Origin: Margaritifera margaritifera
Lineage: Eukaryota; Mollusca; Bivalvia; Unionida; Margaritiferidae
Length of the DNA stretch: 64,000 nucleotides
Direction: 5' to 3'
NCBI GenBank assembly: GCA_029931535.1
Contig: JAQPZY010000384.1
Span: 62,001-126,000, forward strand
Shown: positions 13,184 through 27,382 of the stretch, piece after piece
Position numbering within the stretch: position 1 is the first letter of the stretch
How the letters are laid out: each line of letters starts with the position of its first letter
Position numbers and translations under genes: made by a program
The notes under the pieces: model-generated
The model's database searches: none
Seen by the model: the letters and a program-made list of their open reading frames with translations, nothing else
Told to the model about the DNA's origin: nothing

Positions 13184-14008
13184 CCTGTAGAAAATGAACA
13201 TGATTTTGCACAGTTTTCCTTTCCCATACCTATTCAAAGATTCCTTTGTTTTGTATCCGGACATTCCTCTGTCAAATTGCACACATCTGTATATAAAAAA
13301 TAACGTACTAAACTACCTACCTACATGTACTTAACCACATGCGTACATAAATGCAGAAAGCGAGAAAGACAGGTTGTATTCTTGTATCTGTTCGATCTAG
13401 TGTCAATTCGCATAGTTCGGGTTGAATACACACTTTAACTGCGTAATCTCATTTAGACGACCCAATGTAAATGTCTTCGATCTTATCCAAGTACTCACTT
13501 CATTAACAGGAAACGATCCAAATTATCTAGTTACCTGGCTAGGGAAAGGATAATAGTAAGGGAAAAATATATTTTTTAAGACGCATTGTTCACATATAAA
13601 GCACTTGGAATAATTTTAAAACAAATCATGTAAATGTGTATCAAATATCTGACTGTCTCGAATAAAATTAAACAAATTATGATTATATATGATATATAAC
13701 ACCCCCAGATAACATTTGATACAATAATTGAGGTCACATGGAAACCACATTTTTAAATGAATAGCTAAATAATAGTCTCAAAACTAAATGTAATGCCAGG
13801 TAAGTTTGTATACTACTAAGTCTACCGTACTTAAACCTATAGAAATACATTCTTAGATGTGACAACTATTAGAAGCTAGCAGTCTTTAGTAAGTGTTCGG
13901 TTGTAGTATCCAACAAATAAAATTTTAATTACATCGGTACTTAATTCCAGAGGACTGAGAAACCCGACACACCTTAATGACGTCTCTAATACTTCTTCCT
14001 CTGGATAC

Positions 14009-14073
<65 letters not shown>

Positions 14074-14085
14074 TATAGATAGATT
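14009..14085. repeat. (GATA)n microsatellite
   Basis: About 19 tandem tetranucleotides with one variant unit. Block A copy 2 lacks it. Confidence 0.98.
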
Positions 14086-14294
14086 TGAAATAAAGAAACA
14101 ACAAAAACGCAGATAAATTGTTGCGACTAGTTTCGCATTTACTATATCCTTCTTCAGGCACAAAATGTTTTTGAAAGAAACGGATGACGTCTGTATATGT
14201 ATAAACAATTACGTCATTGACATAACGTCATAAATGATATGCTTTATCATACAAATATCATCATTTTAGTGGAGGAATTGATATGTGGTATACG

Positions 14295-14408
14295 TGTGTA
14301 TATGTATATGTATATATATATATGTATGTGTGTTTGTGTGTGTGCATATATATGTGTGTATATATGTGTCTGTGTGTATGTGTGTGTATATATATATATA
14401 TATATGTA
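14295..14408. repeat. Mixed (TG)n/(TATG)n/(TA)n tract
   Basis: Alternating purine-pyrimidine tract of about 110 bases. Confidence 0.9.
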
Positions 14409-14551
14409 TTTTAGTTATAGAAATATGTAGTTGTATGTATGACTGTTTGTCTCTACATTATAATTTCACTAGAGAGAGATAGAGCCTTGGTATGTATGGT
14501 AAATTTGCAGATGTTCTTTGTTTAATTAATCCCACAATTTTTAGCTCTACT

Positions 14552-14642
14552 GACGAGAGAGAGATAGACATACAGACAGACAGAGCGAGAGAGAGACAGA
14601 ACGAAAGAAGGAAAGAAAGAAAGAAAGAAAGAAAAAGAGAGA
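14552..14642. repeat. (GA)n/(GAAA)n tract
   Basis: Purine-only tract flanking the left arm of the foldback unit at 14640. Confidence 0.9.
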
Positions 14643-15140
14643 AATATAATCTACATCAGACAGAGCGGAAAGTGCTATTCGTGGATCATACAGGAGCATG
14701 ATAGTGTGAGTTAAAATTATACATGGAGAAAGAATGTTATCATACAGGTTATATGTTATTTAGTTCGTGCTCTCCTGAGGGATATAATTATTGTATCACG
14801 AACACCTAGTTGGGGAATTGAGAATTATCTAACCTGTATGATAATATTATTTATCCATATATAATTTCACTTCATATTATTACGCATTCTTGTAGGATCA
14901 AGGAATAATACTTACCGCTCTCTCTGGTGTATATTTGTAACTTTCTATATTAACTTCTATACGCCTTGATTTCTGTCTGAAGAAATCAGAGTGACCGTGA
15001 ATTTAGATGACAGATACTTACTGGGTTGCCATGCTAGTATGTCTGCTAAGTACGAATGCCTGTATTCACCACCAGAACCCATTATTTTGGGAGGATGGGT
15101 GCCATAACCCGCCGACTTTGGTTCAATCTTCTTTAGGGGC

Positions 15141-15141
<1 letters not shown>
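14640..15141. mobile_element. Head-to-head (foldback) SINE-related unit
   Basis: The left arm (about 14650-14755) is the reverse complement of the right arm (about 14830-14945): ttatcatacaggttat against ctaacctgtatgataa, and agagcggaaagtgcta against gcattcttgtaggatc and the following bases. The loop of about 75 bases contains ttcgtg...cacgaa. The right side continues into a longer 3' body shared with 25.6-25.9 and 50.3-50.5 kb. It is flanked by (GA)n on the left and (TA)n on the right. Confidence 0.55.

Positions 15142-15197
<56 letters not shown>
15142..15197. repeat. (TA)n microsatellite
   Basis: Joins the SINE-related unit to the Penelope fragment. Confidence 0.98.
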
Positions 15198-15199
<2 letters not shown>

Positions 15200-15520
15200 G
15201 TAAGCTACAATATCAATCAGAAGTTAGGATGTCGAACCAAAAATGTAACCTATCTTCAAACATGCAAGATCTGTGACACTCAATATGCTACCGTTGATTT
15301 CAGAAAACGAATGAATAACCACAAGAGCCATATTCCCAACAAAATCAACACGAAACTCAACAACCGCTACAACTTGACTGGGCATTCAGTCGAGTCCTTC
15401 GAGATGCTACCGATTGATTCTAACCTGGGGTGGACCGATATAGAACCCACACGTAAGGAACGCCACTGGATACCTCAATTGAAAACTCATGGGGAGTTCG
15501 ACCTAAATGAAAATGTCTAA
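15198..15520 (+). mobile_element. Penelope-like element: GIY-YIG endonuclease domain, 3' end
   Basis: Plus-strand open frame ending at a stop at 15518-15520. It reads GCRTKNVTYLQTCKICDTQYA, DFRKRMNNHKSHI, GHSVESFEMLPID and ERHWIPQLKTHGEFDLNEN. This is the zinc/GIY-YIG endonuclease that ends Penelope-like retroelement proteins: CxxxNVxYLxxCxxC, then the Y(V/I)G region, FRxRMxNHK, and RExxWI. The Gly of the YxG motif and its surroundings are deleted (QYATVDF), so it is inactive. The reverse transcriptase is missing; a (TA)n array replaces it upstream. A hammerhead-like core lies 530 bases downstream. Confidence 0.78.
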
Positions 15521-16046
15521 CTTTCCTAATCCAATCCTATCAAAACTACATCAGTTTATCAGATGTACGCAATTTTTGCGATAATATTTACCCAAGTAAT
15601 TATTCCTTGACTCTTTACATGTATTATTATTCTTGTTATTATTATTATTATTATTACTAGTATTATTATTATTTGAACTCTTGCCCATTACCCCGCTATA
15701 CCATGCCATTACATTTTGATGATGGCGTTGATTTTTCTCCGCGCATGGTGTCAGTCCTTTATTTCCAGCCTGGAATTAGGTCAAAACACGTTGGCCCTCT
15801 GCGTGATAGGTACGATACACACTTCTCTGAATTTTGTTACACAACTTTATTAGGCTGATGGCAGTATAATATAGATATGTAGTTTACCTGTTTTAGACCG
15901 TTTTTAAATTGTCTTCTTTCTTTCATCTATTGTTTATAATTTGTTTATTTATTTTCCCGTCATTAAAATATGTAGAACTCAAGAATTTATCTTGGCCTTT
16001 GTGTTGTGTTTAGTGTCTGTTGTGTGGGTGTAAATTGTTTCTTCCC

Positions 16047-16075
16047 CTGACGAAGAGCTTGTTTAGCTTGAAACG
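16047..16075 (+). ncRNA. Hammerhead-ribozyme-like core near the Penelope fragment
   Basis: CTGACGA at 16047-16053, a potential stem (gagct/agctt around tgttt), then GAAAC at 16070-16074. This is the catalytic-core arrangement CUGANGA-stem II-GAAA found in Penelope-like elements. I could not assign stems I and III or a cleavage site, so this is only a candidate. Confidence 0.3.
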
Positions 16076-16119
16076 TTGGGAAACTGTTTTGTATTTGCGC
16101 TGTTATCAATGTATGTGTC

Positions 16120-16121
<2 letters not shown>

Positions 16122-16180
<59 letters not shown>
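16122..16180. repeat. (TA)n microsatellite
   Basis: Pure dinucleotide run directly left of block B. Confidence 0.98.
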
Positions 16181-16183
<3 letters not shown>

Positions 16184-16189
16184 GTTGCA

Positions 16190-18075
16190 ATATTTCGGCG
16201 ACATCATGTTTTATATCTCTATCTCTATCTCTGTTGACAGTAGGTATGTTTCAGGACTATGATAAATATTGAAATGCTCTTTTTATCATTATCGTTCGTG
16301 CATATTTAACATTTCTTAGAAACAATGCGAAATATCATAACCCCACGTGTTAACGTTGATGAGCTAGGGTTCGGCCAACTTTGAGGTTTAACCTCCTGTG
16401 GTCAAGCATGCAAGTGCGACGCATGCATATAGTCAGCTTCTTGACAGGCACACCGGCATGCTTTAAAGAATAATGGCACGCTTGCCACTTGATCAGGATC
16501 AGGCGGCCGCTGACCTTAATGAGAATCAGGCCTCGCAAGAACCTGTCCTCACCCAGAGCCAATCTGAAGACAGAGAAAGTTAGAAGGTGTTCCGATTACC
16601 AGAACCACATCACTTATGACCCAAAACGCAGCGATGCTGATCAGATTTTACTCAATGATACACACCAGTTAGCACACATTTTGTTAATGTCCTGTGCCAG
16701 ATTTATCATCAGTTTGATAAGTGGAAGTAACTGAAAAGTGACAACATTTCTATAAAGGAATGTGATTTTTTAAAATTTTGTACCCGACCTGTAAGCTAAA
16801 AATTATATTTCACGAGTTCACTCAGTCTTTCTCCGTATTGCACTAGAAAAGTTAATGTATTTAGTAATGCGTAAATTAGTATTGTTAATATTATTATTTT
16901 TATGAGATGTTTTAATCCGTAAATTAATCGTTTCGCGAGATGTTGAATAGATGAGTTGTATTTTGTAGACCCAAGATACTGACATGTGACCGGTATTTAT
17001 TTCGCATGTGCGTGTGGTTGTGTATGTGTGCGTGTGATGAGAGAGGTGGTCGTAGATATAAAGAAAGAGTGAGAGACGAATTAAATAACTGCGTATTTTC
17101 ATCTTGTGCGCGGACGAATGTGTGTGTGTTGAGTGAAAGAGGCAGATAAAAGACCAAATTGAGAGTGAAATAAAGATTAAAGTAATTGGATATCTTATCT
17201 TTATACACAAGTGTGTGTGTGTGCGTGTGTTTACGTATCAACATTGTGAGGTTTTAACATGTGACTTGTGTACACACCAACGTTGAGATGACCGTAGTAA
17301 ATAGGTGTGTATTATTTGATTTATAAAGTAATTATTGTAAAATCTTAGAAAACTGGAAAATGCATAGTGTCAGATGTCGTCCTAATATTGCTATGTAAAC
17401 ATGAGGTTTTCCTCCTAATGTAGGTAATGCATACACAAGTTGACCATTAAGACCGCTCAAAGTTGATGTGTAAACAAGTCACATGATAGGACCTCAGCGT
17501 GTTAGCATATTTGGATGGGAAAACTACCAGGCAATATCCTATGTAGTGGTAGAAATTTATGGAGATTAGATTTTGCCAGACTAGATGGAGTTAAAGATAA
17601 TGTTCAACCTGAAAAGATCACAAATTGATTCATGAGGTAGTACCACTTGTTTATATAATGCCTAAATGTATCCACGGTCCGTTTTCTAGCTAATGAGAAC
17701 AGTTCAAACTAAGAGAAAATACCAATTATACAATATATTAGCATCTGAGGTTTTTGATGCCTTCTAGTTGAGTACGTTTACAAGCAATCGGACAAACCAA
17801 ACATTAATACATTCCATAACTATTAATGAATTATGATTGGACTATCTGACTAATTCTTACACCATTATCAGTCATATTAATATTTAGTCAAGTAAAACTC
17901 CAATCTCGAGCACTGCTTGTAGAGAATTTGTATATACAATCTTGATTTTTTTGTTGCTGTTGTTGAAAGAAATGTACACTTTGGAGTGTTATTACGTACT
18001 GCCTCAAGTAAATAAGAATACAACAGTTTCATACCCTGTTTATAAACAAAGATCAACCTGTAGCAAGAAAGAGAT
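16190..18075. repeat. Segmental duplication block B, copy 1
   Basis: Matches 33505-34790, 35420-36440 and 39120-39300. Anchors: gcgacgcatgc (16415 and 33728), gagaatcaggcctcg in both, cttgtgtacacaccaacgttgagatga in three copies, and aagtaaaactccaatct at 17891 and 39121. Copies 2 and 3 overlap in content, so the block was partly duplicated again. Confidence 0.8.
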
Positions 18076-18079
18076 TTTT

Positions 18080-19630
18080 GATAGTATTATGATCATTATA
18101 CAAATGAGACGTGGTTTCTCATTTGTACATCTGTATCAAAAACTAATCGGTATTGAATACTTAAAATTATTTGCCTGAATTGTGCATTCTGTACGAAAGC
18201 AAATTTCATAAAAAAATACGCGAGAGTCATTGATGCCGCATTATCAGAAATGAATCAGAATGAAGCTGCAATAAACATAACTTATTAAAAACTAATACAC
18301 AGCTTGCACCATAACATGTTAGAAAATATATTGCGTGTAGAAGATATTATTTAAATTGTAGATATATCATGGATACATTTGAAGACAAAGTTATATACCA
18401 ACGTCATACATATGTAAATGTATGAACGAATGTACGGGTCAGTATTTGCTCGAAAAAAAAAAAAAAATCAGTCCTTAAAAAGAAACAAACAATCTATGTT
18501 ATATTCTCCTGAAGACGATCAAAACACACTTCCCAATGCACATTTCTATTTTGGAAGTGTATTTTCTAAATTTCATGTTTTTATATTGTTTTACTCACCC
18601 CGAATAACCAGCTACATAACTGGAAGTACTTGATTGAAAGTATGAGTTATTCTCTATAAACATTGAAACCGTGAAGAGCAACTTTGACGTATAAATCAAA
18701 TTAATGGAAAATTTAAAAAAAAACCACCTATAGTAACAGGTATACCTGTAATAATCAATTTTTCATCAGTTCTTACACATATCGTGGTGCATGTGATGCA
18801 GAGGAAGACATATATAAGAATATAGTGTAAATAATTCTAAACGTGGAATAGTATAACAAGGTTCACATATTTAATGTGTCTTGTATCTTTTTTCAAATCA
18901 TTATTTTAAGCAAAGTTCTCAATTTCATTCATGGTAACTAGTACAATGGATGGTATTTAAACATTCATAGTATGGTATATTTTCAGGTAGTTATTTCTTC
19001 CTGTTGGAAAACAGTTTTATTCCAGTGGGACATAGCCTGCGTATATTTTTCTCTGCATTTAGTTTCAGTACGTGGCTTTATTATCTTGTAGCCTACAATT
19101 CAACCTTTGTTTAGACATTACATAACTGTATTTTTCTCGTTTTGTTGTTTTCCGTTGTTAATATTCCCCTGCCTAATTTATGTTCATTTATTGTATATTA
19201 TTAATGCAACAATATTAGAAAAGTGGCTGCTGAAGACTGGCAGGGAGACTTTATGACAGATTCCGCAATGCTTGGGTCTTGAGTATAGCATGTGTTCATT
19301 GTATTCCAAGTATTGTATTGCCTTTAAGTATAGAAGAGTTAGGTGGTGAGACCACAAGTTTTACATATTGATCAAGGGTCCCCTTTCTTCCACGATATCT
19401 CATTGACATCTAAGTACACGAGAGGGTACTAAGCATGTAATGATAAAATTACCATATAAAAGAGAGAGAAAGAGAGAAAAAAAACCATATCATACCGCTG
19501 AAAAAAAATGTTAAGAAATAAAATTGGAACAAGAATGAAGGAAAGAAGAAGAAATAATGATAAACAGAACTGAACAGTATTACCAATTCAAGTCCAGCAA
19601 CGGACATACGATATAAGGTACAAATACAAA
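18080..19630. other. No gene seen
   Basis: AT-rich sequence between duplicated blocks. Nothing supported. Confidence 0.55.
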
Positions 19631-19639
19631 TGAATAATG

Positions 19640-20060
19640 TTGGTGGTATAACAGATGAATAAATGCGTAAGAAGAAGGGTAGACAGAGAGATATTCTGGT
19701 CAATATTGTGGATATACTGCACATGAAATAACTGGTTAAAAAGACAATGCGCATAACTACTTTGAGCTTACATCGAAATTAGAATAAATTAAATATCAGT
19801 TCTATAAATCTACATATTGTAATCACTACTTTAACATTTGTGTTATACACCAACTCACTAAATTTGTACGTATTACCACTTGTGAGATATTTTCACTTAC
19901 ATATTGTTTTCTTATTTTAGGAAACTATTGATATTGAAAAAGGTAGTGAAATCCATCATCTGTACCTTGCCTTGCATATCATTTACATTTTGTTTCAGGT
20001 ATAGCCAAACTTTGCTACCTTCCTCTTTCAATGTGAAATCTATGATTGGGTTTCAAGAAT
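19640..20060. repeat. Segmental duplication block D, copy 1
   Basis: Diverged match to 30570-30945: atcagttctataaat, atattgttttcttatttta, and atccatcatctgtacctt against gtcatcatctatattt. It contains a splice-acceptor-like pyrimidine tract, but the second copy has no open frame, so no exon is called. Confidence 0.65.
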
Positions 20061-20064
20061 AGAA

Positions 20065-22060
20065 AACCAGAATGACTTAGAGAATACATTAGATACAAGC
20101 CGAATGAAAATGGGAGGACATGGTTGATTACTTTCGTTTACTCCAGCGTATGTGGCATTGCTATTTTCGTGTTTCACAAAACATCATAGGCATAATTAAT
20201 CACCTCTTTGTAAAAGCTTATCACCTTAGCTTTAGCTACGAAGTATCGATTAAACTGCTGTCTACTTTGTTGTATGATGGATATTCAAAAACTAAGAAAT
20301 GAAGCAAAACATAAAAGAACATTGCCAGGAAAAGATTTTGAAAAGGTCTAATTGTTCCAGACACAACTCAGCAAAACCTATCATTACCACATTTAGATGT
20401 CACATCAACACGTGCTACTTGGTATTGTGCATTGTCCAGTCGTTCTAGGTCATTTTGTGCATTTTTGTCGAAAAGCGCCATGTGAAACGATATGTAGATA
20501 AGCTCTTCGTGTAGTACTATTCTTTCGGATGGAGCGTAGCAGTGCAGAAAACGACTCTCAGTGCGGCTTGTTTCTGTTAGCTGGTGTTGGAAATAGATTA
20601 TAGCGTATAAGTTCACTATGGATTCTATAGGGATGTACTGTTTTGCCTGCATACGACAGAGACAACACTACGGTCAGGAATTATGAGCTTTGTTTGTAGC
20701 TCACATACGTTATTCATCACATGTAAAATAGACAAGATATTCGCATGATTAGGACTACTCGCAGAGTAATAATAAAACGCAAATTATTATTATAAAATGT
20801 CCAAATCCGGATTATTCAGATTCCTTTTGTTTGTTTTAGCAAGATTATCATGCTACTGGTAATCTATTGAAAAGGTTAACAATTTTTAATTTATTTCCTT
20901 TTAGAATGATACTAAAAAATGATGATCCATCACATGATGAAAACTATTATATTCAGCCATCACATTACGCAGCTATGTTTGGACGAGTCCACTAGATAGG
21001 GGTGTTCCATATTCTTGCCTATGCGCTATTTCGTCCGTGCTCACTATCACGTATGCTCTTTTGATGATTTAATGTCTTGTACTTTAACGTAAAGGCCGAC
21101 AATTGCATCCCTGAGGTCAAAATTCAGTGGAACAATGATACAACTGCTAGTATCTGGCCGCTATGTTGGTGAGACTATATATATATATATATCGCGTTTG
21201 TTTCATTTTGACTCATTTGGTCGAGGTTTCAGACCATTTTAAGATTAACACGACTTCGAAATACTAGTTAAACATAATCCAAGAATCAAAATGATGGGGT
21301 TTCTAAACGTTTTAGCCTGATAGAAATGTCATACTTTGTAAACATTTACCGTCCATGTGCATGATATTCTTTTACAAAAAAGATAGCTCTTTCATAGTTG
21401 TAAAACAATCATGCGAAACAATCGAGAAAATAGGCAATTTTTCTTGGAGTTGGATATTTTCCTAGAATTTAATTAGTTGCGTAAAGTAAGGAATAATTAT
21501 TATGTTGTTTATCATGATTACTGATTATATTCATGAGGAAGCTACAAGGGTGTTTTGAAAACCTCCGTCCTTCCCACGATATGTCCACCTGTCAATGCAT
21601 TGTATGCCATTGCGTCCATCCACCATGCCTTCTCCTACTTTCTCATGCAGAATCACCCAAGACTTGGTTAAACCATTGACCAATCTCCCTCCTTTCATCT
21701 CAGTCTCTCTTCGTCTCCATTCCAGTCGTCACTCATGTCAGCTTGACAGTAAAGCAACCATAGAAGCTCTTATGCGTGAATCTACATAGACAGTACTTTA
21801 CTATTCATCTTAGCAAGGATTAAGTTACGCATACATAATTGTTGTAAGTTACAAAAAATCCTATACCAAGCAAAGGAGGGAGCGGGATGTATATTCCTGG
21901 ATCCAACAGGACGAAACGTGTGTAGATGCTGCGAAACTACTTACAAAAACTTTCTTATCTATATCATGTTAGAGAGCTATAAATTGTCCCTCACCGGGAA
22001 TATAACTAACAACCAAAGTCCCAAGTTATGGCGCATTTCTATCACTCACTCCCATATATA
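20065..22060. other. No gene seen
   Basis: Mostly AT-rich. A more C/T-rich patch at 21555-21790 has an open frame but no recognised domain. Confidence 0.5.
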
Positions 22061-22069
22061 CACACACAT

Positions 22070-23080
22070 CTATGTTGACGTTCTGTATAATTAAGTTGAG
22101 AATGGTATAAATATGATTATTTTCATATTACAGGTGATTTGCACAATTATGCCTCTTAACATAGTCGTCTTGTACCTACTCTTGCGTATGTTTTTGATCA
22201 CATAGGTTTAAGGATTGTTAACATTTATGCACGTATAGCAAAATTACTTAATGCAAACACATTAAATGTTGAAAAGCTTTATTATTTGAAATGAGTGAAG
22301 CATGAATTGGCTTATGGCGTGTCAAACGCTGTAATATCTGATAAAATATATTTAAATTGAATGAAATTCATTTATATTCAATATTTTAAATCTAAATGTA
22401 ATAAATATTATATTCATATTCGATACTTTACAATTGTATTCAAAACATTTCACAATTTATAGGCAATACTTGTCATTGATATTCAATTCAGTTTACTTCC
22501 TTTGATTGATATTTGTAATGTTCAATGCGTATGTTCAGTAACTAATACGAAATATTTCATAGAGAAAATTGCAGTTTCACAAGCCGTATTGAATCGCTAG
22601 GGTCAATTAAACATTGGAAGTTTTAAATCACATGAAAATGGGCAATCGGCTATTCAGAAATCAGGACTATACAATATATTCCTCACGACCAGACGGTATG
22701 GGCGAGGATGAAATCACTCAAGCTGTCATCCAAAGTTAATCATGGCCGTCCCAATAATACATTCATATAACTTTCATTGACTGGATCAACGCCCATTTAT
22801 TACAGAAGGACGAAATTGACATTCTGCGTCTAAAACAAATTATTACAATTGATTTTGTTAAAAAAATCAGATATAATCATTAAACATTCATACTGAAATG
22901 TAAATCTTTTAAAGAAATAGAGTCAAACCTGTGTGGAAAGACGGCCCAGGGAACCATCTGGAAGTAGTCTCAATAAGGAGATCATCGTTATATTAGTATT
23001 TTGATTTATATATACATGAAATCTATAGGTCTTTTCCTTTATACACATGTGGTCATTATATGCATGTGGTTACTATAGTA
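22070..23080. repeat. Segmental duplication block C, copy 1
   Basis: Diverged match to 37120-37950: gattattttcatattacaggtgattt, aacatttatgcacgtat, gaaatgtaaatc, agtcaaacctgt and atctggaagt in both. Non-coding. Confidence 0.72.
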
Positions 23081-23089
23081 TATTTTACG

Positions 23090-24150
23090 ATCGTTTACAT
23101 CAGTAAATTCACTATACGGTATTCAATGTCATGATATGTATTATTGCCATGCAGGTGCATTTCTGACCTGCACAGATCATTGAGCCACTCATTTTGCTCG
23201 TTGATCTAGTCGTTTTCTACAGGTCTAGTTCAAACATTCTAATCAATTCCGTCATTGCTCATGTATAATGCGCCCATCTAAGAAATGCATGGACCCAGAT
23301 ATTTCTGGGCGTTATTCAATGGCAGATCTAGATCTATGATGGTCGCAGTTGGTTGGAGGTTAAACACGGGTGAAATACAGTAACATGTAAATTGAACATA
23401 TGGAAGACATTAAACATCTCTCTTTGGTTAAGTAATTCTCTTTCATCATAGCCGCCGGGGGGGGGGGGGATTTCTAGCGGTGATAGCAAAGTCTCAATGC
23501 ATATGTTTATTTCCATCGTCACTATATTCAGGTACTTTAATGTACTTTATTACTTTATTCTTAACACTCTGATTATAGCTGCAGTGCTTTATCGGCGCAT
23601 ATTTTAGGCCGTGGCCTTCCAGAACCTCGCGCCTAATGTCCTCCTTCGTTTTAGTTTTATATCACCCGGAAGGAAAGTTCGAATACCATCTGAAGGTCTT
23701 TTTGTACGTTGTACAATACCCTCTGGGTCATTTTTCTTCCTGTTGTGTTTGCCCGCTACTAATGTACAATATATATATATATATGTGCGTTGGTAACCAG
23801 ACCACCGTCTCCATCTTGTTAGAAGCATGCCCAAATACATCATATGCAGGTGGCAAACTTTTATAACTAGCAAGCAGCCTAATTTTCAAATAAATTCCAG
23901 AATAAGATTTGCAGGAAATAGTAATTGCTAACAAACTATTCACATATATTGATATAATGCGCATGAAAACGTAACATATCGAGGAGTAAGAACTATTTCG
24001 TCCTAAAAACCCCAAGTTAACAAGAAACAACTCGACAAAATCTTTGAAATTTGTGAGCAAAAGCACGTTGAAGTGAATATTAATAGCCAAAAATATCATA
24101 TAATGCAATGAAGATGTATAAAATATAATAGCAAGTTTATTTGTATACCA
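23090..24150. other. No gene seen
   Basis: A G-run at 23457-23469 and a less AT-rich stretch at 23605-23870 with a B-box-like ggtattcgaactt on the minus strand, possibly a SINE remnant. Confidence 0.45.
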
Positions 24151-25239
24151 TTAGGATTGCAACAGTGTTACAAGCAGTACGAGAATGATTATTTATGTTA
24201 TGGTGATTTCGATTCTTTCAGAAAGACCAAAGAGAAATAAGGTTTATCTGTATTTTAATCTCGGGGATTTGTTTTAATAGTTTTATTAGAGTCTGAACGA
24301 TAGAGATCCTCGATAGTACAAGCCACATATTTTGTCTTTTGAATATTTAACAGAATACAGCCGTCATTTCTATTATTATTGGAAGGATAATTCTATCTTC
24401 GATTTTTTGTCCTTTAAAAAATCAACGTAATTACGCACAGTCTTCCTTCCCCATACTTATTCAACAGTTCCTTTATGTTTTGCATCCAGGCACTCATCCC
24501 TCTAATTGCACACATTTGTACTTAAAATATGTACTAATCTACCTACCTACAAGCACTTAAACATATGCGTACATACATGCAGAAAGCAAAAGTGTTTATA
24601 TTCTATCTGTTCGATCAATTTGCATAGACAGGACGTTTCGAATTGAGTATATTAACTACGTAATCTCATTTAGACGACCCCATTTAAATGTCTTCAATCT
24701 TATCCAGCTACTCGTCCCAGAACACGTAAAGATCCAAAGTGACCAGTTACCTGGCTATACAAAGGATACTAGTAAAGGAAAAAAGATAGCAGTTAAGGAC
24801 GCATTGTTCAGATATAATTTCATAGGCACTTGGAATAATTTAACAACAAATCATGTAAATATTTATCAATTATCTAAGAGTTTCAAATCAAATTAACATT
24901 TGATAAAACAATTGAGATCACATGCAGTATCCAACGAACTGCGTCCCCTTGTATTACATGAACAAGTAAATAGCACTCTCAAAACTAAAGGTAATACAAA
25001 GTAAGTTTGCATACTACTAAGTCCACCGTACTTTAAAAGTATAACGTACAAAGATCTGACAACTGTTAGGAGATAACATAATGTTTTGTAAGTTTACGGT
25101 TGTCGGATCGAGCGATACAATTTTAATGACATCGGCAGTTAGTTCCTTAAGCTGGGAAACCCGACACACTACGTGTCTAATATTTCTTCTTCAGGATATC
25201 GATATGTAGTTGAAAACTCTAATTCGATGAGAATATTTG

Positions 25240-25240
<1 letters not shown>

Positions 25241-25305
<65 letters not shown>

Positions 25306-25320
25306 AGAGAGAGAGAGAAA
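25241..25320. repeat. (TA)n(GA)n microsatellite
   Basis: TA run of about 60 bases and a GA run, left of the foldback unit at 25360. Confidence 0.97.
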
Positions 25321-25359
25321 GAAATTGAAGGATAGAAAGAAAGAAAGAAAGAGAGAAAT

Positions 25360-26035
<676 letters not shown>

Positions 26036-26739
26036 AGCCCTGGAAACCAGATCCTGGGTCATAACTTTTCAGATACCATCCTCTAACCTAATACAGAAGG
26101 TACTTATGCAGACAACATTGGCAATAGAGTAACCGTCAATACCCTGTAGACTGGCCCTAGGGTTATAACTTAACACTATTTAGAACCCAACTCATTTATT
26201 ATTCGTATATTTTATTGGCAAGGAAAGTGGAAAATTGTTCCAATCAAGGAACATAAAGCTAGTAGAATGAGGCCAAGAAATGCATTTGACAATGTTGCAT
26301 CGAACCTATTTTGCTTCAACGTTGAATTAAATTCATTTGAAACTTTCGTTATATTCTTTTCAATTTTGATTGCTGCATGTCCCGCCAAAGATACTTTTTG
26401 TGTTCATTTATGGGGGAAGCAATTTTGTGCCAATGGTATCGACGAAAGCTGCGTGATATAGCGCTATTGTAATCGGTCGGTGTTATCGTCATCCCTGACA
26501 CCAACATAATATTAAGCCATGAATGTGATTAAACAAAATTAACTAATGTCTGAGAGCGGGACATTCTGTGATTTTAACAAGCGAATTCCTTCTTACAAGG
26601 TGGAGGAGCAAGTAGACTCTCTCGGCACGATGATGCCAAGACATGTATGCAATTAGTATTGATTGCTGGTTATCCTACTACTTTTAAAGGTTTGGCTTTT
26701 TGGTCATGTGTTAGAAACATCGCACTGTGACATCCTGAA

Positions 26740-26740
<1 letters not shown>

Positions 26741-26821
<81 letters not shown>
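26741..26821. repeat. (AC)n(AT)n microsatellite
   Basis: Compound dinucleotide run. Confidence 0.97.
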
Positions 26822-26822
<1 letters not shown>

Positions 26823-27306
26823 TTACCTGGTATAACTAGGAAACTTAGATAGTTTGTATTGATGTCTGGATCTGTCCTTAACCCCACGAGGCTCAAACCC
26901 TGCATAATAACAGGCAAGCTTTGTTAATTTTCCACCCTATAACTTCAGTTGAGTTCATTCATGTGTACTTGGTTACAACGAAATCCAGCTTAAATTAAAT
27001 CAACTAATTTTGTCCTGTTGTATCATCCTGTATTTTCAAAGTTTGCATTTTCCCCAGAATAAAATAATCAATTCAATTACGTTATACAATCCACAGGTAA
27101 TCCGTGACAAAAGAGCAAGAGTCTACCATGAACATTTCTCAAGCAATTGCCTATGACTCCATAACACATTTTTCCCCATTGTCCTACAAAAAATATGTCC
27201 TATATCAGACAAAAGTAAATATTTCCATGGATTTTAGAATTTGATTACATTGTGGCAGTGAAACATGTAAAGCTGTCATCCTCTGATGTCATTACTGTGA
27301 CCAAGG

Positions 27307-27379
<73 letters not shown>
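27307..27379. repeat. (GA)n microsatellite
   Basis: About 72-base GA run. Confidence 0.98.

Positions 27380-27382
<3 letters not shown>

Larger units (their letters stand above)
12925..15145. repeat. Segmental duplication block A, copy 1
   Basis: Aligns in direct orientation with 24155-25908. Anchors include cagaaagaacaaagggaaat against cagaaagaccaaagagaaat, gaaggataattctatctt in both, ctcatttagacgaccc in both, and gaaacccgacacac in both. The copies differ mainly in microsatellites and small indels. No confirmed gene lies inside; one exon-like open frame is listed separately. Confidence 0.8.
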
